A stretch of 64,000 nt of DNA from Chloroflexota bacterium (GTDB lineage: Bacteria > Chloroflexota > Anaerolineae > Promineifilales > Promineifilaceae). The stretch's first letter is position 1; every line of letters starts with the position of its first letter. A program made the translations under genes and the position numbers. The DNA is taken from NCBI GenBank assembly GCA_017993775.1, contig JAGOMA010000018.1, positions 42,020-106,019 on the forward strand. Reading direction: 5' to 3'. Below are positions 42,870 to 51,158 of the stretch, piece after piece. Under the pieces are notes generated by a model. The model had not been told where the DNA came from and searched no databases. It saw nothing but the letters and a program-made list of their open reading frames with translations.

Positions 42870-43381
42870 CCACCACGAAACACCCCAAACCATAAGGATT
42901 CATCTGACTCTGGAATAATGCCCTTGATTCAGCCAAATGCCTCTGCTTTCCACCAGACGACTTGTGTACGGCGGGTTCCTAAGAAAAGAATAAATTCATT
43001 GACGCGCTTTAGGGGGCATGTTATACTTTTTTTCACCACCAGAGTGGTTTCCGTGTAAAATCCTCACCACTGAAGATTTTCAAGAAAACAGGTTAACCAA
43101 CCTCATCAGGGTATTTGATTTTTTAAACCCCCATCATGATTAATAACGGCGAAAAAGTGCGCGTAAATAGGGTGGATGAGCGACTTCATTATACATTCGG
43201 AGTATCTTACTACTTAAAATACTAACGACCACAAGATGGTTTTGTGGAGCAAACAGTTTGCTCTTCTTACCTCAAGAATTAGGTTCCCCAAAATCTGGCG
43301 AATTCAATGAAGTGATGCCCACATTCAATGAAGGTGGTGTGTTGCCACCAATCGCCGATAACGTGAATTGGAGATTACAGG
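42870..43381 (+). other. Promoter and long leader of rho
   Basis: 512 bases with no coding frame. The promoter is at 42999-43027. Transcription from it would give an untranslated leader of about 350 bases, AT-richer than the flanking genes. I found no standard riboswitch. Long leaders allow Rho to stop its own mRNA in some bacteria, a possibility here. Confidence 0.6.
42999..43027 (+). promoter_or_regulatory. Sigma-70-like promoter of rho
   Basis: TTGACG (42999-43004), exact 17-base spacer, TATACT (43022-43027). Five of six consensus bases match in each box. Confidence 0.75.
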
Positions 43382-44659
43382 ATGGATATTGCAGAGCTTG
43401 AAGCAATGAAAATAGGCGAGCTGCGGGACATCGCTCGTGAAAAAAATGTAAGCGGTTTTAGCACCATGAAAAAGCAAGACCTCGTTTATCACATTATGCG
43501 AGTGAATGCTGAAGCTGAAGGTTTTGATTTTCGTGGCGGCGTGCTGGAAATTGTCGAAGACGATAAACAAAACATGGGGTTTTTGCGCTCCCAGAATTAC
43601 TTGCCGGGAACCGACGATATTTACGTCTCCAGTTCGCAGATTCGCCGACTAGGATTGCGCAACGGCGATATGGTGTTGGGGCAGGTGCGTGTTCCCAAAG
43701 AAAACGAAAAATATTACAGCCTGCTGCGCGTTGAATCGGTTAATGGGATGAGCCCTGATCTGGCCAAAAAGCGGCCTCGTTACGAACACCTTACTCCTAT
43801 ATTCCCCGATCAGAAATTAAAACTAGAAACAAATCCCAATATCCTCTCTACCCGGCTGATCGATTTGGTATCTCCAATTGGGCGAGGGCAGCGTGGGTTG
43901 ATTGTATCGCCGCCTAAAGCAGGTAAAACCACGGTTTTGAAGGATATGGCCAATGGGCTGCTGGAGAATTACTCCGACCTTCATTTGATGGTGGTTCTGA
44001 TTGGCGAACGGCCGGAAGAAGTGACCGATATGCAGCGTTCTATTGAGGGTGAAGTGGTTAGCTCTACCTTCGATGAACCGGTGCGGCAGCACTGCCGAGT
44101 GGCGGAAATGGCTCTGGAGCGCGCTAAACGCCTGGTCGAAGGCGGTCGGGACGTGGTTGTCTTGCTGGACTCCATCACCCGTCTGGCGCGTGCGTATAAC
44201 CTGACGGTGCAGCCCAGCGGGCGCACGTTGTCTGGTGGTTTGGATCCATCGGCGCTTTACCCGCCTAAACGTTTCTTTGGCGCGGCGCGTAATTTAGAAG
44301 AAGGTGGCAGCCTGACCATTATTGCTACCTGTCTGGTCGATACCGGCAGCCGTATGGATGATGTGATTTACGAGGAATTCAAGGGTACCGGTAATATGGA
44401 ACTGTTGCTCAGCCGCCGGCTGCAAGAACGCCGTATTTTCCCAGCCTACGACATCGAGCGCTCCAGCACCCGCCGCGAAGATTTGCTGCTGTCTGGCGAT
44501 GAGTTGGCGCGTGTTTACACGATGCGCCGGATGTTGGGACATCTGATGGATACGCCCGGTTACGACATTAGCAGTGCTACCTCGGCGGTTTTCCAGCGGA
44601 TGCGAGGCACGAAGACGAATTATGAATTCCTGGAATCGCTGACTAAAGATATGATGTAG
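43382..44659 (+). CDS. rho: Transcription termination factor Rho
   Basis: Hexameric RNA-dependent ATPase, 425 residues. The N-terminal helical part ([34 protein letters not shown]) and cold-shock-like RNA domain ([49 protein letters not shown]) form the primary RNA site. The motor has Walker [12 protein letters not shown] (about 177-187), Walker [17 protein letters not shown] and the Q/R-loop region [35 protein letters not shown] precedes the ATG. Only the family-standard length is seen, no insertion. No ACGGCCGT octamer lies in this gene, unusual for the window. Confidence 0.97.
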   Translation: MDIAELEAMKIGELRDIAREKNVSGFSTMKKQDLVYHIMRVNAEAEGFDFRGGVLEIVEDDKQNMGFLRSQNYLPGTDDIYVSSSQIRRLGLRNGDMVLGQVRVPKENEKYYSLLRVESVNGMSPDLAKKRPRYEHLTPIFPDQKLKLETNPNILSTRLIDLVSPIGRGQRGLIVSPPKAGKTTVLKDMANGLLENYSDLHLMVVLIGERPEEVTDMQRSIEGEVVSSTFDEPVRQHCRVAEMALERAKRLVEGGRDVVVLLDSITRLARAYNLTVQPSGRTLSGGLDPSALYPPKRFFGAARNLEEGGSLTIIATCLVDTGSRMDDVIYEEFKGTGNMELLLSRRLQERRIFPAYDIERSSTRREDLLLSGDELARVYTMRRMLGHLMDTPGYDISSATSAVFQRMRGTKTNYEFLESLTKDMM

Positions 44660-44712
44660 TCGGTTGTTTTTCTAGCAAAAATTCCCGTTCTTATTTGTGA
44701 ATGGATGTTGAG

Positions 44713-44744
44713 AAAGCGGGTCAGGTCTCCCTGACCCGCTTTTG
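44713..44744 (+). terminator. Terminator after rho
   Basis: Thirteen-bp perfect stem AAAGCGGGTCAGG/CCTGACCCGCTTT with a four-base loop, then TTG. The T-run is short. Confidence 0.8.
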
Positions 44745-44793
44745 CGCTTGTATGGCTTTATGATAGCATCCGGTCGCTTAAGGGAAGAAAATT

Positions 44794-45864
44794 ATGGATG
44801 AAGAAAGAAATCTTGTAGAAAGAGGCGGCGGGTACGTGGTTTTGTTGATTGTTACGGCCGTTCTCTTTTTCGGTTGGCGCACTGGTCTGGTAGGTGGGTT
44901 GGGCGAAACTGAGGGGCAAACGGCCGTTACCACCCCCCCATCACTCGCCACAGATTCATTTACCGCCGCCAATGCCGCCGACCAACAACCGGCCTTTGAT
45001 TTTGCCACCGGTGATTTGCCGGTGATCAGCGATGGCAGTCTGGACCCCAACCCCAACCCCCACACTTTTCAGGGAGAAAGACCCGCGCACGCATTCCAGA
45101 CTTACGTCGTCAAACGCGGCGACACCCCCAACGGCATCGCCGAGCGTTTTGGCATTAAAACCGAGACGTTGTTAGGCGGTAATCCTCATTTGAGCCAGGA
45201 AGCCAGTTTGCTGCAAACGGACATGGAACTAATAATTCTACCCATCGACGGCGTACTTCATGACGTACAGCCGGGCGACACGCTGGAAGGCATCGCCGAA
45301 GAATACGACGTTCGCGTCGAAGACATCATCGCCTACGCAGACAATCACCTGGAATTTCCTTACCGCCTCTACCCGGAAACGCAGGTTATGGTGCCGGGCG
45401 CAGTGCGCGAGGTGTTCGTCTGGACCCCGCCGGACCTGGCTTCCGTGGGCGGCACATCCCGAGAAGGCAGCAGTATCAAACCGTTGATCGTTGGAACCGG
45501 CACGTTCCAATATCCGGTTGGCGGCCGAAATTTCAGCCAATTTTATTGGTATGGCCACCCGGCTATTGACATTGCTTTAGGCGAAGGCTCGTCTGTGGTT
45601 GCGGCCGATACCGGCACGGTGACATACGCCGGTTGGAATGTGTATGGTTACGGCAATCTGGTTGTTATCAATCATGGCAATGGCTTTGAAACTTTCTATG
45701 GCCATCTCAGCGCCATCAGCGTTACGCCGGGGCAGATTGTGTACAAAGGCAATGTAATTGGGCTGAGCGGTAACACCGGCAACTCGTCCGGTCCGCACAT
45801 TCACTTTGAGATTCGCGTGAATGGCGTGCAGGATAACCCCTGTTGGTATTTGGGGTGTGGTTGA
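44794..45864 (+). CDS. Membrane-anchored LysM / M23 peptidoglycan endopeptidase
   Basis: Cell-wall enzyme of 356 residues. A membrane helix (about 12-29, GYVVLLIVTAVLFFGWRTGLVG) precedes two LysM domains: YVVKRGDTPNGIAERFGIKTETLLGGNP (about 104-131) and HDVQPGDTLEGIAEEYDVRVEDIIAYAD (about 153-180). The M23 domain (about 250-350) shows the zinc ligands HPAIDIALGEG (His...Asp), the catalytic FYGHLSAISV and HIHFEIRVNG. All catalytic residues are present, so it should cut peptide cross-bridges, or regulate a hydrolase. It follows rho with its own spacing and ends at a terminator. Confidence 0.94.
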   Translation: MDEERNLVERGGGYVVLLIVTAVLFFGWRTGLVGGLGETEGQTAVTTPPSLATDSFTAANAADQQPAFDFATGDLPVISDGSLDPNPNPHTFQGERPAHAFQTYVVKRGDTPNGIAERFGIKTETLLGGNPHLSQEASLLQTDMELIILPIDGVLHDVQPGDTLEGIAEEYDVRVEDIIAYADNHLEFPYRLYPETQVMVPGAVREVFVWTPPDLASVGGTSREGSSIKPLIVGTGTFQYPVGGRNFSQFYWYGHPAIDIALGEGSSVVAADTGTVTYAGWNVYGYGNLVVINHGNGFETFYGHLSAISVTPGQIVYKGNVIGLSGNTGNSSGPHIHFEIRVNGVQDNPCWYLGCG

Positions 45865-45939
45865 TCTTGACGGTTCTTGGGCCTATGCTATAGGCGAAAA
45901 CTTGCCTTTTATGGCGTAATTGAGTCAGATATACTTGGC

Positions 45940-45976
45940 GCCGGGGATTTAAAGTCGTAAATCTCCGGCACTTTTT
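45940..45976 (+). terminator. Terminator after the M23 gene
   Basis: Twelve-bp stem (45940-45951 with 45958-45969, one G-T pair), six-base loop, then ACTTTTTATTT. Confidence 0.75.
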
Positions 45977-45990
45977 ATTTGGGAGGGGCT

Positions 45991-46734
45991 ATGGATAAGT
46001 CCAGATTTTTTGTGGTTCTGTGGTTAATTGGCGGTTTACTTTTATCTGCCTGTGGTGGGGGAGAGGAAACGGCCGTATCCTTCAATTCTCCCACGCCAAC
46101 GTTAACGGCCGTATCAACATCGACCCCAACACCAACACCAACATCAACCCATACGGCAACCCCTACCTCAACTCCAACCGAAGCGCCGACGGTGACCGCC
46201 AGCGCTACAGCCTCGCCTACGATGACGTCCACACCTCGCCCCAGTGCCACTCCCAAACCGACCACGCCCCCTGAACCTACCAGCACTTGGGATCGTTATC
46301 AGGTGCGTACGTTGCAAAACTTACAGGAATTGACCGACCCCTTATTAGACCTATTAGACGAAGCGCCTGCCAAATTTCCGTCTATTTATCTGGAGTTTTC
46401 AGAAGAATATCAATTCCCGTCACGGGTTCAGGTTCTGTATACCGGTCAATTTCGGGAGATTGCTCCAGAACGCCAGTTTGCAATTGCCCGTTGGGCTGAA
46501 GCCTTTTTGCCCAACCTTGCCGATAAATACATTCCCTTGTTTCAACACGAGGTTCTTGTGCGCGAAGGCAGCAATGAGTATTGGATGCCTGTCCAAGAAC
46601 CGCTGATCCCGTATATGGAAAACGAACTCGTGGTAGACGGCAAAGCAACCATGTTTGTCGTCTGGATCGGCGCGCTCCTGCCCGGCCCGGATGAAGTGGA
46701 CCGAATTTATCTGATCAACGAATTCAGGCAATAG
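45991..46734 (+). CDS. Lipoprotein with Thr/Pro tether, unknown domain
   Basis: Exported lipoprotein of 247 residues. It starts at the ATG at 45991 (MDKSRFFVVLWLIGGLLLSACGGGEE) with GGGAGGGG just upstream; the lipobox is LLSAC with Cys near 21. A Thr/Pro-rich tether (about 30-95) leads to a compact C-terminal domain of about 150 residues (YQVRTLQNLQELTDPLLDLLDEAPAKFPSIYLEFSEEYQFPSRVQVLYTGQFREI...). I do not recognise the domain. Its 3' end overlaps the convergent rlmN gene by 11 bases. Confidence 0.78.
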   Translation: MDKSRFFVVLWLIGGLLLSACGGGEETAVSFNSPTPTLTAVSTSTPTPTPTSTHTATPTSTPTEAPTVTASATASPTMTSTPRPSATPKPTTPPEPTSTWDRYQVRTLQNLQELTDPLLDLLDEAPAKFPSIYLEFSEEYQFPSRVQVLYTGQFREIAPERQFAIARWAEAFLPNLADKYIPLFQHEVLVREGSNEYWMPVQEPLIPYMENELVVDGKATMFVVWIGALLPGPDEVDRIYLINEFRQ

Positions 46735-47803
46735 AAGGGGGCGGCACATCGCGGGAATTTTTCATGACCCGATTGCGGAGCTGCCCGCATCCGGCCTGGA
46801 TGTCAATTCCCCGGCGCACGCGCACGGTGCTGCTGACGCCGTAAGCTGCCAGAACTTCCTGGAATTTATCGACATTCTCCACCGATGAGGGCGCGCCGCC
46901 GTACCCTTCCGTAGGATTGAGCGGAATGAGGTTGACGTGGCATAACATGCCCTGAATGAGCTTGCCCAACGCCTGCGCCTGTTCGATGGTGTCGTTTTCG
47001 CCGTTGATGAGCGCCCATTCAAAGGTGATGCGCCGCCCTGTTTTTTCCACGACGTAGCGACAGGCGTCCAGCACTTCGGCGATGGGCCAGCGGCGGTTGA
47101 CGGGAATGAGCTTGTCACGTTCTGCGTCGGTGGCGGCGTGCAGGGAGACGGCCAGCGGGGTCTGGCGTTGTTCGTCGGCATAGCGGCGCATGGCGGGCAC
47201 GAGACCGACGGTGGAGATGGTGATTTTGCGCGCGCCCAGGTTGAAGCCGTTGGGGTCCGTGAGGCGGTCTACGGCCGTTAACGTCCTCTCATAGTTGTGC
47301 AGCGGTTCCCCCATGCCCATCATCACAATATTGGTCACATGTTCGCCAGACTGGGCCAACTCGTGGGCAAAATACAACACCTGAGCCACGATTTCGGCGA
47401 CGGTGAGGTGGCGGAAGAAGCCCATCTGGCCGGTGGCGCAGAAAACGCAGCCCATGGCGCAGCCCGCCTGCGTGCTGATGCACAGCGTGCGCCGTTTGTC
47501 GTAGGTCATCAGCACGGTTTCGATGTACTGGCCGTCGGGCAGTTGGAAGAGCACTTTTTTGGTACGGCCGTCGCTCGAATACAGCTCATCCACAATGTCC
47601 CCGATGTGCAGTGTGGCCTGTTCCGCCAATTGGGCGCGCAGCGGCTTGGAAAGGTTGCTCATGGCCTCAAAATCCAGGGCAAATTGCTTGTAGAGCCAAT
47701 CCCACACCTGCTGGGCGCGGAATTTTGGCTGGCCGAGATTCGTAACGAAGGCCGTCAGTTCCTCAAAACTTAAATCGTACAGGTTGGTTTTTTCGGTCAT
47801 CAT
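46724..47803 (-). CDS. rlmN: 23S rRNA (adenine2503-C2)/tRNA methyltransferase RlmN
   Basis: Radical-SAM methyltransferase of 359 residues. The Fe-S motif is STQAGCAMGCVFCATGQMGF (three Cys spaced 3 and 2). SAM-site blocks are NIVMMGMGEPLHNY and ISTVGLVPAMRRYADE; the resolving Cys lies in VRVRRGIDIQAGCGQLRNR near the C-terminus. The N-terminal LSFEELTAFVTNLGQPKFRAQQVWDWLYKQF is the HhH-like RNA domain. Either of two adjacent ATGs (47803 or 47800) may start it; the first overlaps the upstream stop by four bases, so it is coupled to the HAD gene. Confidence 0.96.
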   Translation of the reverse strand: MMTEKTNLYDLSFEELTAFVTNLGQPKFRAQQVWDWLYKQFALDFEAMSNLSKPLRAQLAEQATLHIGDIVDELYSSDGRTKKVLFQLPDGQYIETVLMTYDKRRTLCISTQAGCAMGCVFCATGQMGFFRHLTVAEIVAQVLYFAHELAQSGEHVTNIVMMGMGEPLHNYERTLTAVDRLTDPNGFNLGARKITISTVGLVPAMRRYADEQRQTPLAVSLHAATDAERDKLIPVNRRWPIAEVLDACRYVVEKTGRRITFEWALINGENDTIEQAQALGKLIQGMLCHVNLIPLNPTEGYGGAPSSVENVDKFQEVLAAYGVSSTVRVRRGIDIQAGCGQLRNRVMKNSRDVPPPSIA

Positions 47804-48627
47804 GCTTCCTGAGACAACACGGCCGTTATCTCCCCAATATCCGCAAAAATAAAATCTGGTTCAATGCCCTGCTCGGCCACGTCTGCCCGCGTGCTGATGC
47901 CCGACAGCACCAGAATCGTTTGCAATCCGGCGTTTTTGGCCCCCAGGATGTCCGTGCTCAGCCGGTCGCCGACCATAGCTGTGTTTTCCGGCGTGCCGCC
48001 CATGCGGCGCATCGCCTGCTGGAACATGATCGGGCCGGGCTTGCCAATGATGGTGGGTTTGACGCCGGTTCCGGTCTCGATGAAGGCCAGCAGCGCGCCC
48101 GCGCCGGGCAGCGGCCCGATTTCGCTGGGAAAGGAGGGGTCCGGGTTGGTGCCGATGAAGCGCGCGCCCTGGTTGATGAGGTGCGCGCCCATGGCCAAGA
48201 TCTCGTAAGTGGCCGTGCGCGAGAAACCGGCCACAACCACGACGGCCTGCGCCCCGGCTTTGGCCTGTTCCGGCGTGATAATCGTGAACCCCTGGGCCGT
48301 CATGGCGTCGTGCAGCCCTTTGTCGCCGACCACGTAGACGGCCGTGCCGCCCGCCGCTCCATTGCCATATTCCTGCCGCAAAAACGCGGCCGTCGCCTCC
48401 GCCGAAGTGACGATGTGTTCCGGAGCCACATCCACGCCAAAGCGGGCCAGTTTTTCGGTGTACATGACGGCCGTTTTGGTCGCATTATTCGTTGCCAGCG
48501 CGAAACCCATCCCCCGGCGGCGCAGCGTGGCAAAGAAGTCTGCCAGGCCAGGCATCGGCGTATCGCCGCGCCACAATACCCCGTCCATGTCTAAAATTAA
48601 GTTATTTATAGGTGCTAATGTCATCAT
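47800..48627 (-). CDS. HAD-IIA (NagD/4-nitrophenylphosphatase-like) hydrolase
   Basis: Sugar-phosphate/nucleotide phosphatase-like enzyme of 275 residues. Motif I is LILDMDGVLWRGDTPMPG (Asp near 13 and 15), motif II FALATNNATKT, the Lys is in IIGKPGPIMFQQAM and the acidic motif is MVGDRLSTDILGAKNAG. The cap domain between motifs II and III is of the NagD type. It starts at the ATG at 48625-48627, AAAGG upstream; the frame open to 48717 is not supported. It shares a four-base overlap with rlmN. Confidence 0.92.
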   Translation of the reverse strand: MMTLAPINNLILDMDGVLWRGDTPMPGLADFFATLRRRGMGFALATNNATKTAVMYTEKLARFGVDVAPEHIVTSAEATAAFLRQEYGNGAAGGTAVYVVGDKGLHDAMTAQGFTIITPEQAKAGAQAVVVVAGFSRTATYEILAMGAHLINQGARFIGTNPDPSFPSEIGPLPGAGALLAFIETGTGVKPTIIGKPGPIMFQQAMRRMGGTPENTAMVGDRLSTDILGAKNAGLQTILVLSGISTRADVAEQGIEPDFIFADIGEITAVLSQEA

Positions 48628-48742
48628 AGTGGCCTTTCCGTAGCCTGATAATCGTTTACCAACCTGCCAGTTTGTTATAAAATCCCCCGACTTTGTAACC
48701 GTCAACACAAGCGACAACGCAGTCGATAAGGGAAAATACCTG

Positions 48743-49432
48743 ATGAAAGTTTCTGTGATTATACCTGTTTACAATGAGCGTGAAACGCTTATTCCGGCCG
48801 TGAAGGCCGTGTTAGCCGTCCAACAGGCGGATGAAATCGTCGTCGTCGATGATGGTTCTACCGACGGCACGCGTGATTTATATCCCGCTCTGGCCGAATT
48901 AGACGACATCATTCACATCCATCTGCACACACGCAACATGGGCAAGGGCGCGGCCGTGCGCACCGGATTTAAAGAGGCTACCGGCGATATTTTTCTCATT
49001 CAGGACGCCGACCTGGAGTATGATCCGCGTGATTATGAAGCGCTGCTGCGCCCTATCCGCGAGGGCAAGGTGGCGGTGGTATATGGTTCGCGCTTTCGCG
49101 GCGGACCCACCAAGACGATGTTTTTTACGCATATGATCGGCAATAAAATCTTGACCCTGGTGACCAATATCCTCTACAACACCATCATGACCGACATGGA
49201 GACCTGCTACAAGGTGTTCCGCGCCGATGTGGTGCGCGATATTCCGCTGCGCTCGCGCGGGTTTGAGTTTGAGCCGGAGATTACGTCTAAGGTGTTGAAG
49301 CGCGGCCATCGTATTTATGAGGTGCCGATTTCCTACAACGGCCGTGAATTCGAAGAAGGCAAAAAGCTCAATCCCTGGCGCGAAGGGCCGAAAGCGCTCT
49401 ATTACCTCATCAAGTATCGTTTTGTGGATTGA
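48743..49432 (+). CDS. Glycosyltransferase family 2, polyprenyl-phosphate sugar synthase-like
   Basis: GT-A fold transferase of 229 residues. [24 protein letters not shown] and [16 protein letters not shown] bind the nucleotide; the DxD-like motif is [19 protein letters not shown]. The protein ends after the catalytic domain with no C-terminal helices, as in DPM1-type enzymes that load mannose or glucose on a lipid carrier. The GT39 transferase encoded next would use such a lipid-linked sugar, so the two fit one pathway. The sugar is not known. Confidence 0.92.
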   Translation: MKVSVIIPVYNERETLIPAVKAVLAVQQADEIVVVDDGSTDGTRDLYPALAELDDIIHIHLHTRNMGKGAAVRTGFKEATGDIFLIQDADLEYDPRDYEALLRPIREGKVAVVYGSRFRGGPTKTMFFTHMIGNKILTLVTNILYNTIMTDMETCYKVFRADVVRDIPLRSRGFEFEPEITSKVLKRGHRIYEVPISYNGREFEEGKKLNPWREGPKALYYLIKYRFVD

Positions 49433-49440
49433 ATAACTAA

Positions 49441-49476
49441 CAACTTCTCGGAAGTTCAGCAACTTCCGAGAAGTTG
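49441..49476. repeat. Nested palindrome between GT2 and GT39 genes
   Basis: Perfect 16-bp arms CAACTTCTCGGAAGTT (49441-49456) and AACTTCCGAGAAGTTG (49461-49476), four-base loop, no T-run. Each arm is itself an imperfect palindrome (AACTTC-tcg-GAAGTT). Confidence 0.85.
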
Positions 49477-49484
49477 CCAGACCT

Positions 49485-51158
49485 ATGAACTGGCGTGTTA
49501 AAGTGGGTTTGTGGAGTACGGTGGGCCTCACGGCCGTTCTCCGGTTCCATGCTCTCTTCGCCAACACCTTCCACGCCGACGAAGCCCTATTTGCCACCTG
49601 GGCGCGTTACATCGCCACCTGGCGCGACCCGCTCCTGCTGACGCAGGCCATCGACAAACCTCCGCTGCTGTTTTATCTGCAAGCCTTGTTTTATCTCTAC
49701 CCGGTGCTTGGCCCCACGGAAATCGCGGCCCGGCTGCCCAATTTCATCGCCTCGATTTTGCTGGTTCCGCTGGTGGGGGTGTGGGCGTGGCGGCTGTATG
49801 GGGATGAGGTAACGGCCGTTCTCGCCGTCCTCCTCCTCGCCCTCTCCCCCTTCGCCATCCAGTTTAGCGCCACCGCCTTCACCGACCCCCTGCTGACTTT
49901 TTGGCTGGTTGTCGCCTTCGCGGCCGTGGTAAAAAGGATTCCGCGCCACAGAAAAATAGCTCAGGAGGCTCAAGCAATGGCTCAGGAGCAAGAAGCAGCG
50001 ACCCAGGAGCAAGAAGCAGCGACCCAGGAGCAAGAAGCAGCGACCCAGGAGCGAGAAGCAACGACCCAGGAGCGAGAAGCAGCGACCCAGGAGCAAGAAG
50101 CAACAGCTCAGGAGCAAGAAGCAGCGACCCAGGAACAAGAAGCAACGGTTCCGCAGGCATTTCTGGCCGCTTTTTTCTTCAGTTTGGCGGTGGCCGCCAA
50201 ATATCAGGCGTGGCTGTTCTTGCCGCTGCTGCTGGGATTGGGCTGGCTGCAAGGCTGGCGGCGGCGCGATTGGGTGCGTTTTGTTTTAGGACTGCTGCCG
50301 GTGTTGGCTTTGCTGCTGGCCTGGGATGCGGTGCGGGGCGGCGGTCTCGCGCTCTGGTCGGCGCAGATGGGTAATTATGGCGGCGTGCGCCTGATCTGGT
50401 CTTGGGAGTTGTGGCCCCGGTTGGCCGCCTGGCTGCGCATGTGGCGCTGGCTGTTTGTCTCGCCCATCTGGGCGTTGATTGTAGGCGCGGCGGTGATACG
50501 GCCGTTCTTCCCCACATTCTTCTACATCCAACCTCCAATCTCCAACCTCCAATCCCGCCACCGCCACTACGACCAACTGTTCACCCTTTTCATCGCCGCC
50601 TACTTCCTGCTGCACTGGTTCCTCGCCGTCCCCGTCTGGGACCGCTACCTGCTGCCGCTGCTGCCGCTGGCAGCCCTGCTCGTCGCCCGGCTGCTGACCC
50701 AAATCACGCGAAGCCTCTCCGCACTCCACACTCCGCATTCCGCACTCCTCCTTTTCGAACTCCTGCTTCTTATTACCCTGTTGCTTCCCGCCTGGGGTGG
50801 GCGCAACGGCCGTTACCCCATTGGCGGGCAGCCCCAGGCCGACGGCGGCGCGGCGCAAATCGCTGCCCTGCTGGATGATGCCCCCTACGGCACGGTCCTG
50901 TATGATCATTGGTACAGTTGGCAGTGGGGGTATCATCTGTTTTGGCGGCGGGTGTATGTGAACTGGCTGCCCGACCCGGCCGTTCTCGCCGAAGATTTGA
51001 CCGTGTTCGGCGACGATGGCAGCCCGCGTTACCTCGTTTTGCCGCTGGGCGAACCTGCGTTACCATTCCGGCGGGCGGTGGCCGACGCCGGTTTCCAACT
51101 GAAACCCATCTCCACGGCGGCCCCGACGACGATGCAGCTCTATCGAATCGAACGATGA
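49485..51158 (+). CDS. GT39/ArnT-like membrane glycosyltransferase with an expanded cytoplasmic repeat
   Basis: Polytopic GT-C enzyme of 557 residues. The first external loop has FHADEALFATWARYIATWRDPLLLTQAIDKPPLLFYLQALF, with the acidic HADEA catalytic motif and the KPP of the PMT/ArnT family. About eleven helices follow. Between helices, residues about 165-220 are eight copies of a seven-residue unit (ATQEQEA), a soluble charged helix absent from relatives. Two seven-base DNA repeats lie further on (50528-50555 and 50717-50751) and are translated. The C-terminal domain is periplasmic. It should move a sugar from a lipid carrier (see the GT2 gene) onto lipid or protein outside the cell. Confidence 0.88.
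   Translation: MNWRVKVGLWSTVGLTAVLRFHALFANTFHADEALFATWARYIATWRDPLLLTQAIDKPPLLFYLQALFYLYPVLGPTEIAARLPNFIASILLVPLVGVWAWRLYGDEVTAVLAVLLLALSPFAIQFSATAFTDPLLTFWLVVAFAAVVKRIPRHRKIAQEAQAMAQEQEAATQEQEAATQEQEAATQEREATTQEREAATQEQEATAQEQEAATQEQEATVPQAFLAAFFFSLAVAAKYQAWLFLPLLLGLGWLQGWRRRDWVRFVLGLLPVLALLLAWDAVRGGGLALWSAQMGNYGGVRLIWSWELWPRLAAWLRMWRWLFVSPIWALIVGAAVIRPFFPTFFYIQPPISNLQSRHRHYDQLFTLFIAAYFLLHWFLAVPVWDRYLLPLLPLAALLVARLLTQITRSLSALHTPHSALLLFELLLLITLLLPAWGGRNGRYPIGGQPQADGGAAQIAALLDDAPYGTVLYDHWYSWQWGYHLFWRRVYVNWLPDPAVLAEDLTVFGDDGSPRYLVLPLGEPALPFRRAVADAGFQLKPISTAAPTTMQLYRIER
49977..50144 (+). repeat. Eight 21-bp tandem repeats in the GT39 gene
   Basis: Units read ATQEQEA with small changes (MAQEQEA, TTQEREA, TAQEQEA). 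Highly similar at DNA level, so recent expansion is likely. Copy number could differ between strains. Confidence 0.95.
50528..50555. repeat. Seven-base repeat array, CCAACCT/CCAATCT type
   Basis: Four units in the coding region: CCAACCT, CCAATCT, CCAACCT, CCAATCC. On the other strand they read as the GGAGATTG/GGAGGTTG type seen at 51841. Confidence 0.8.
50717..50751. repeat. Seven-base repeat array, CTCCGCA type
   Basis: Five units within the same gene: CTCCGCA, CTCCACA, CTCCGCA, TTCCGCA, CTCCTCC. The reverse complement TGCGGAG corresponds to the GCGGAGT unit at 52681. Confidence 0.8.
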
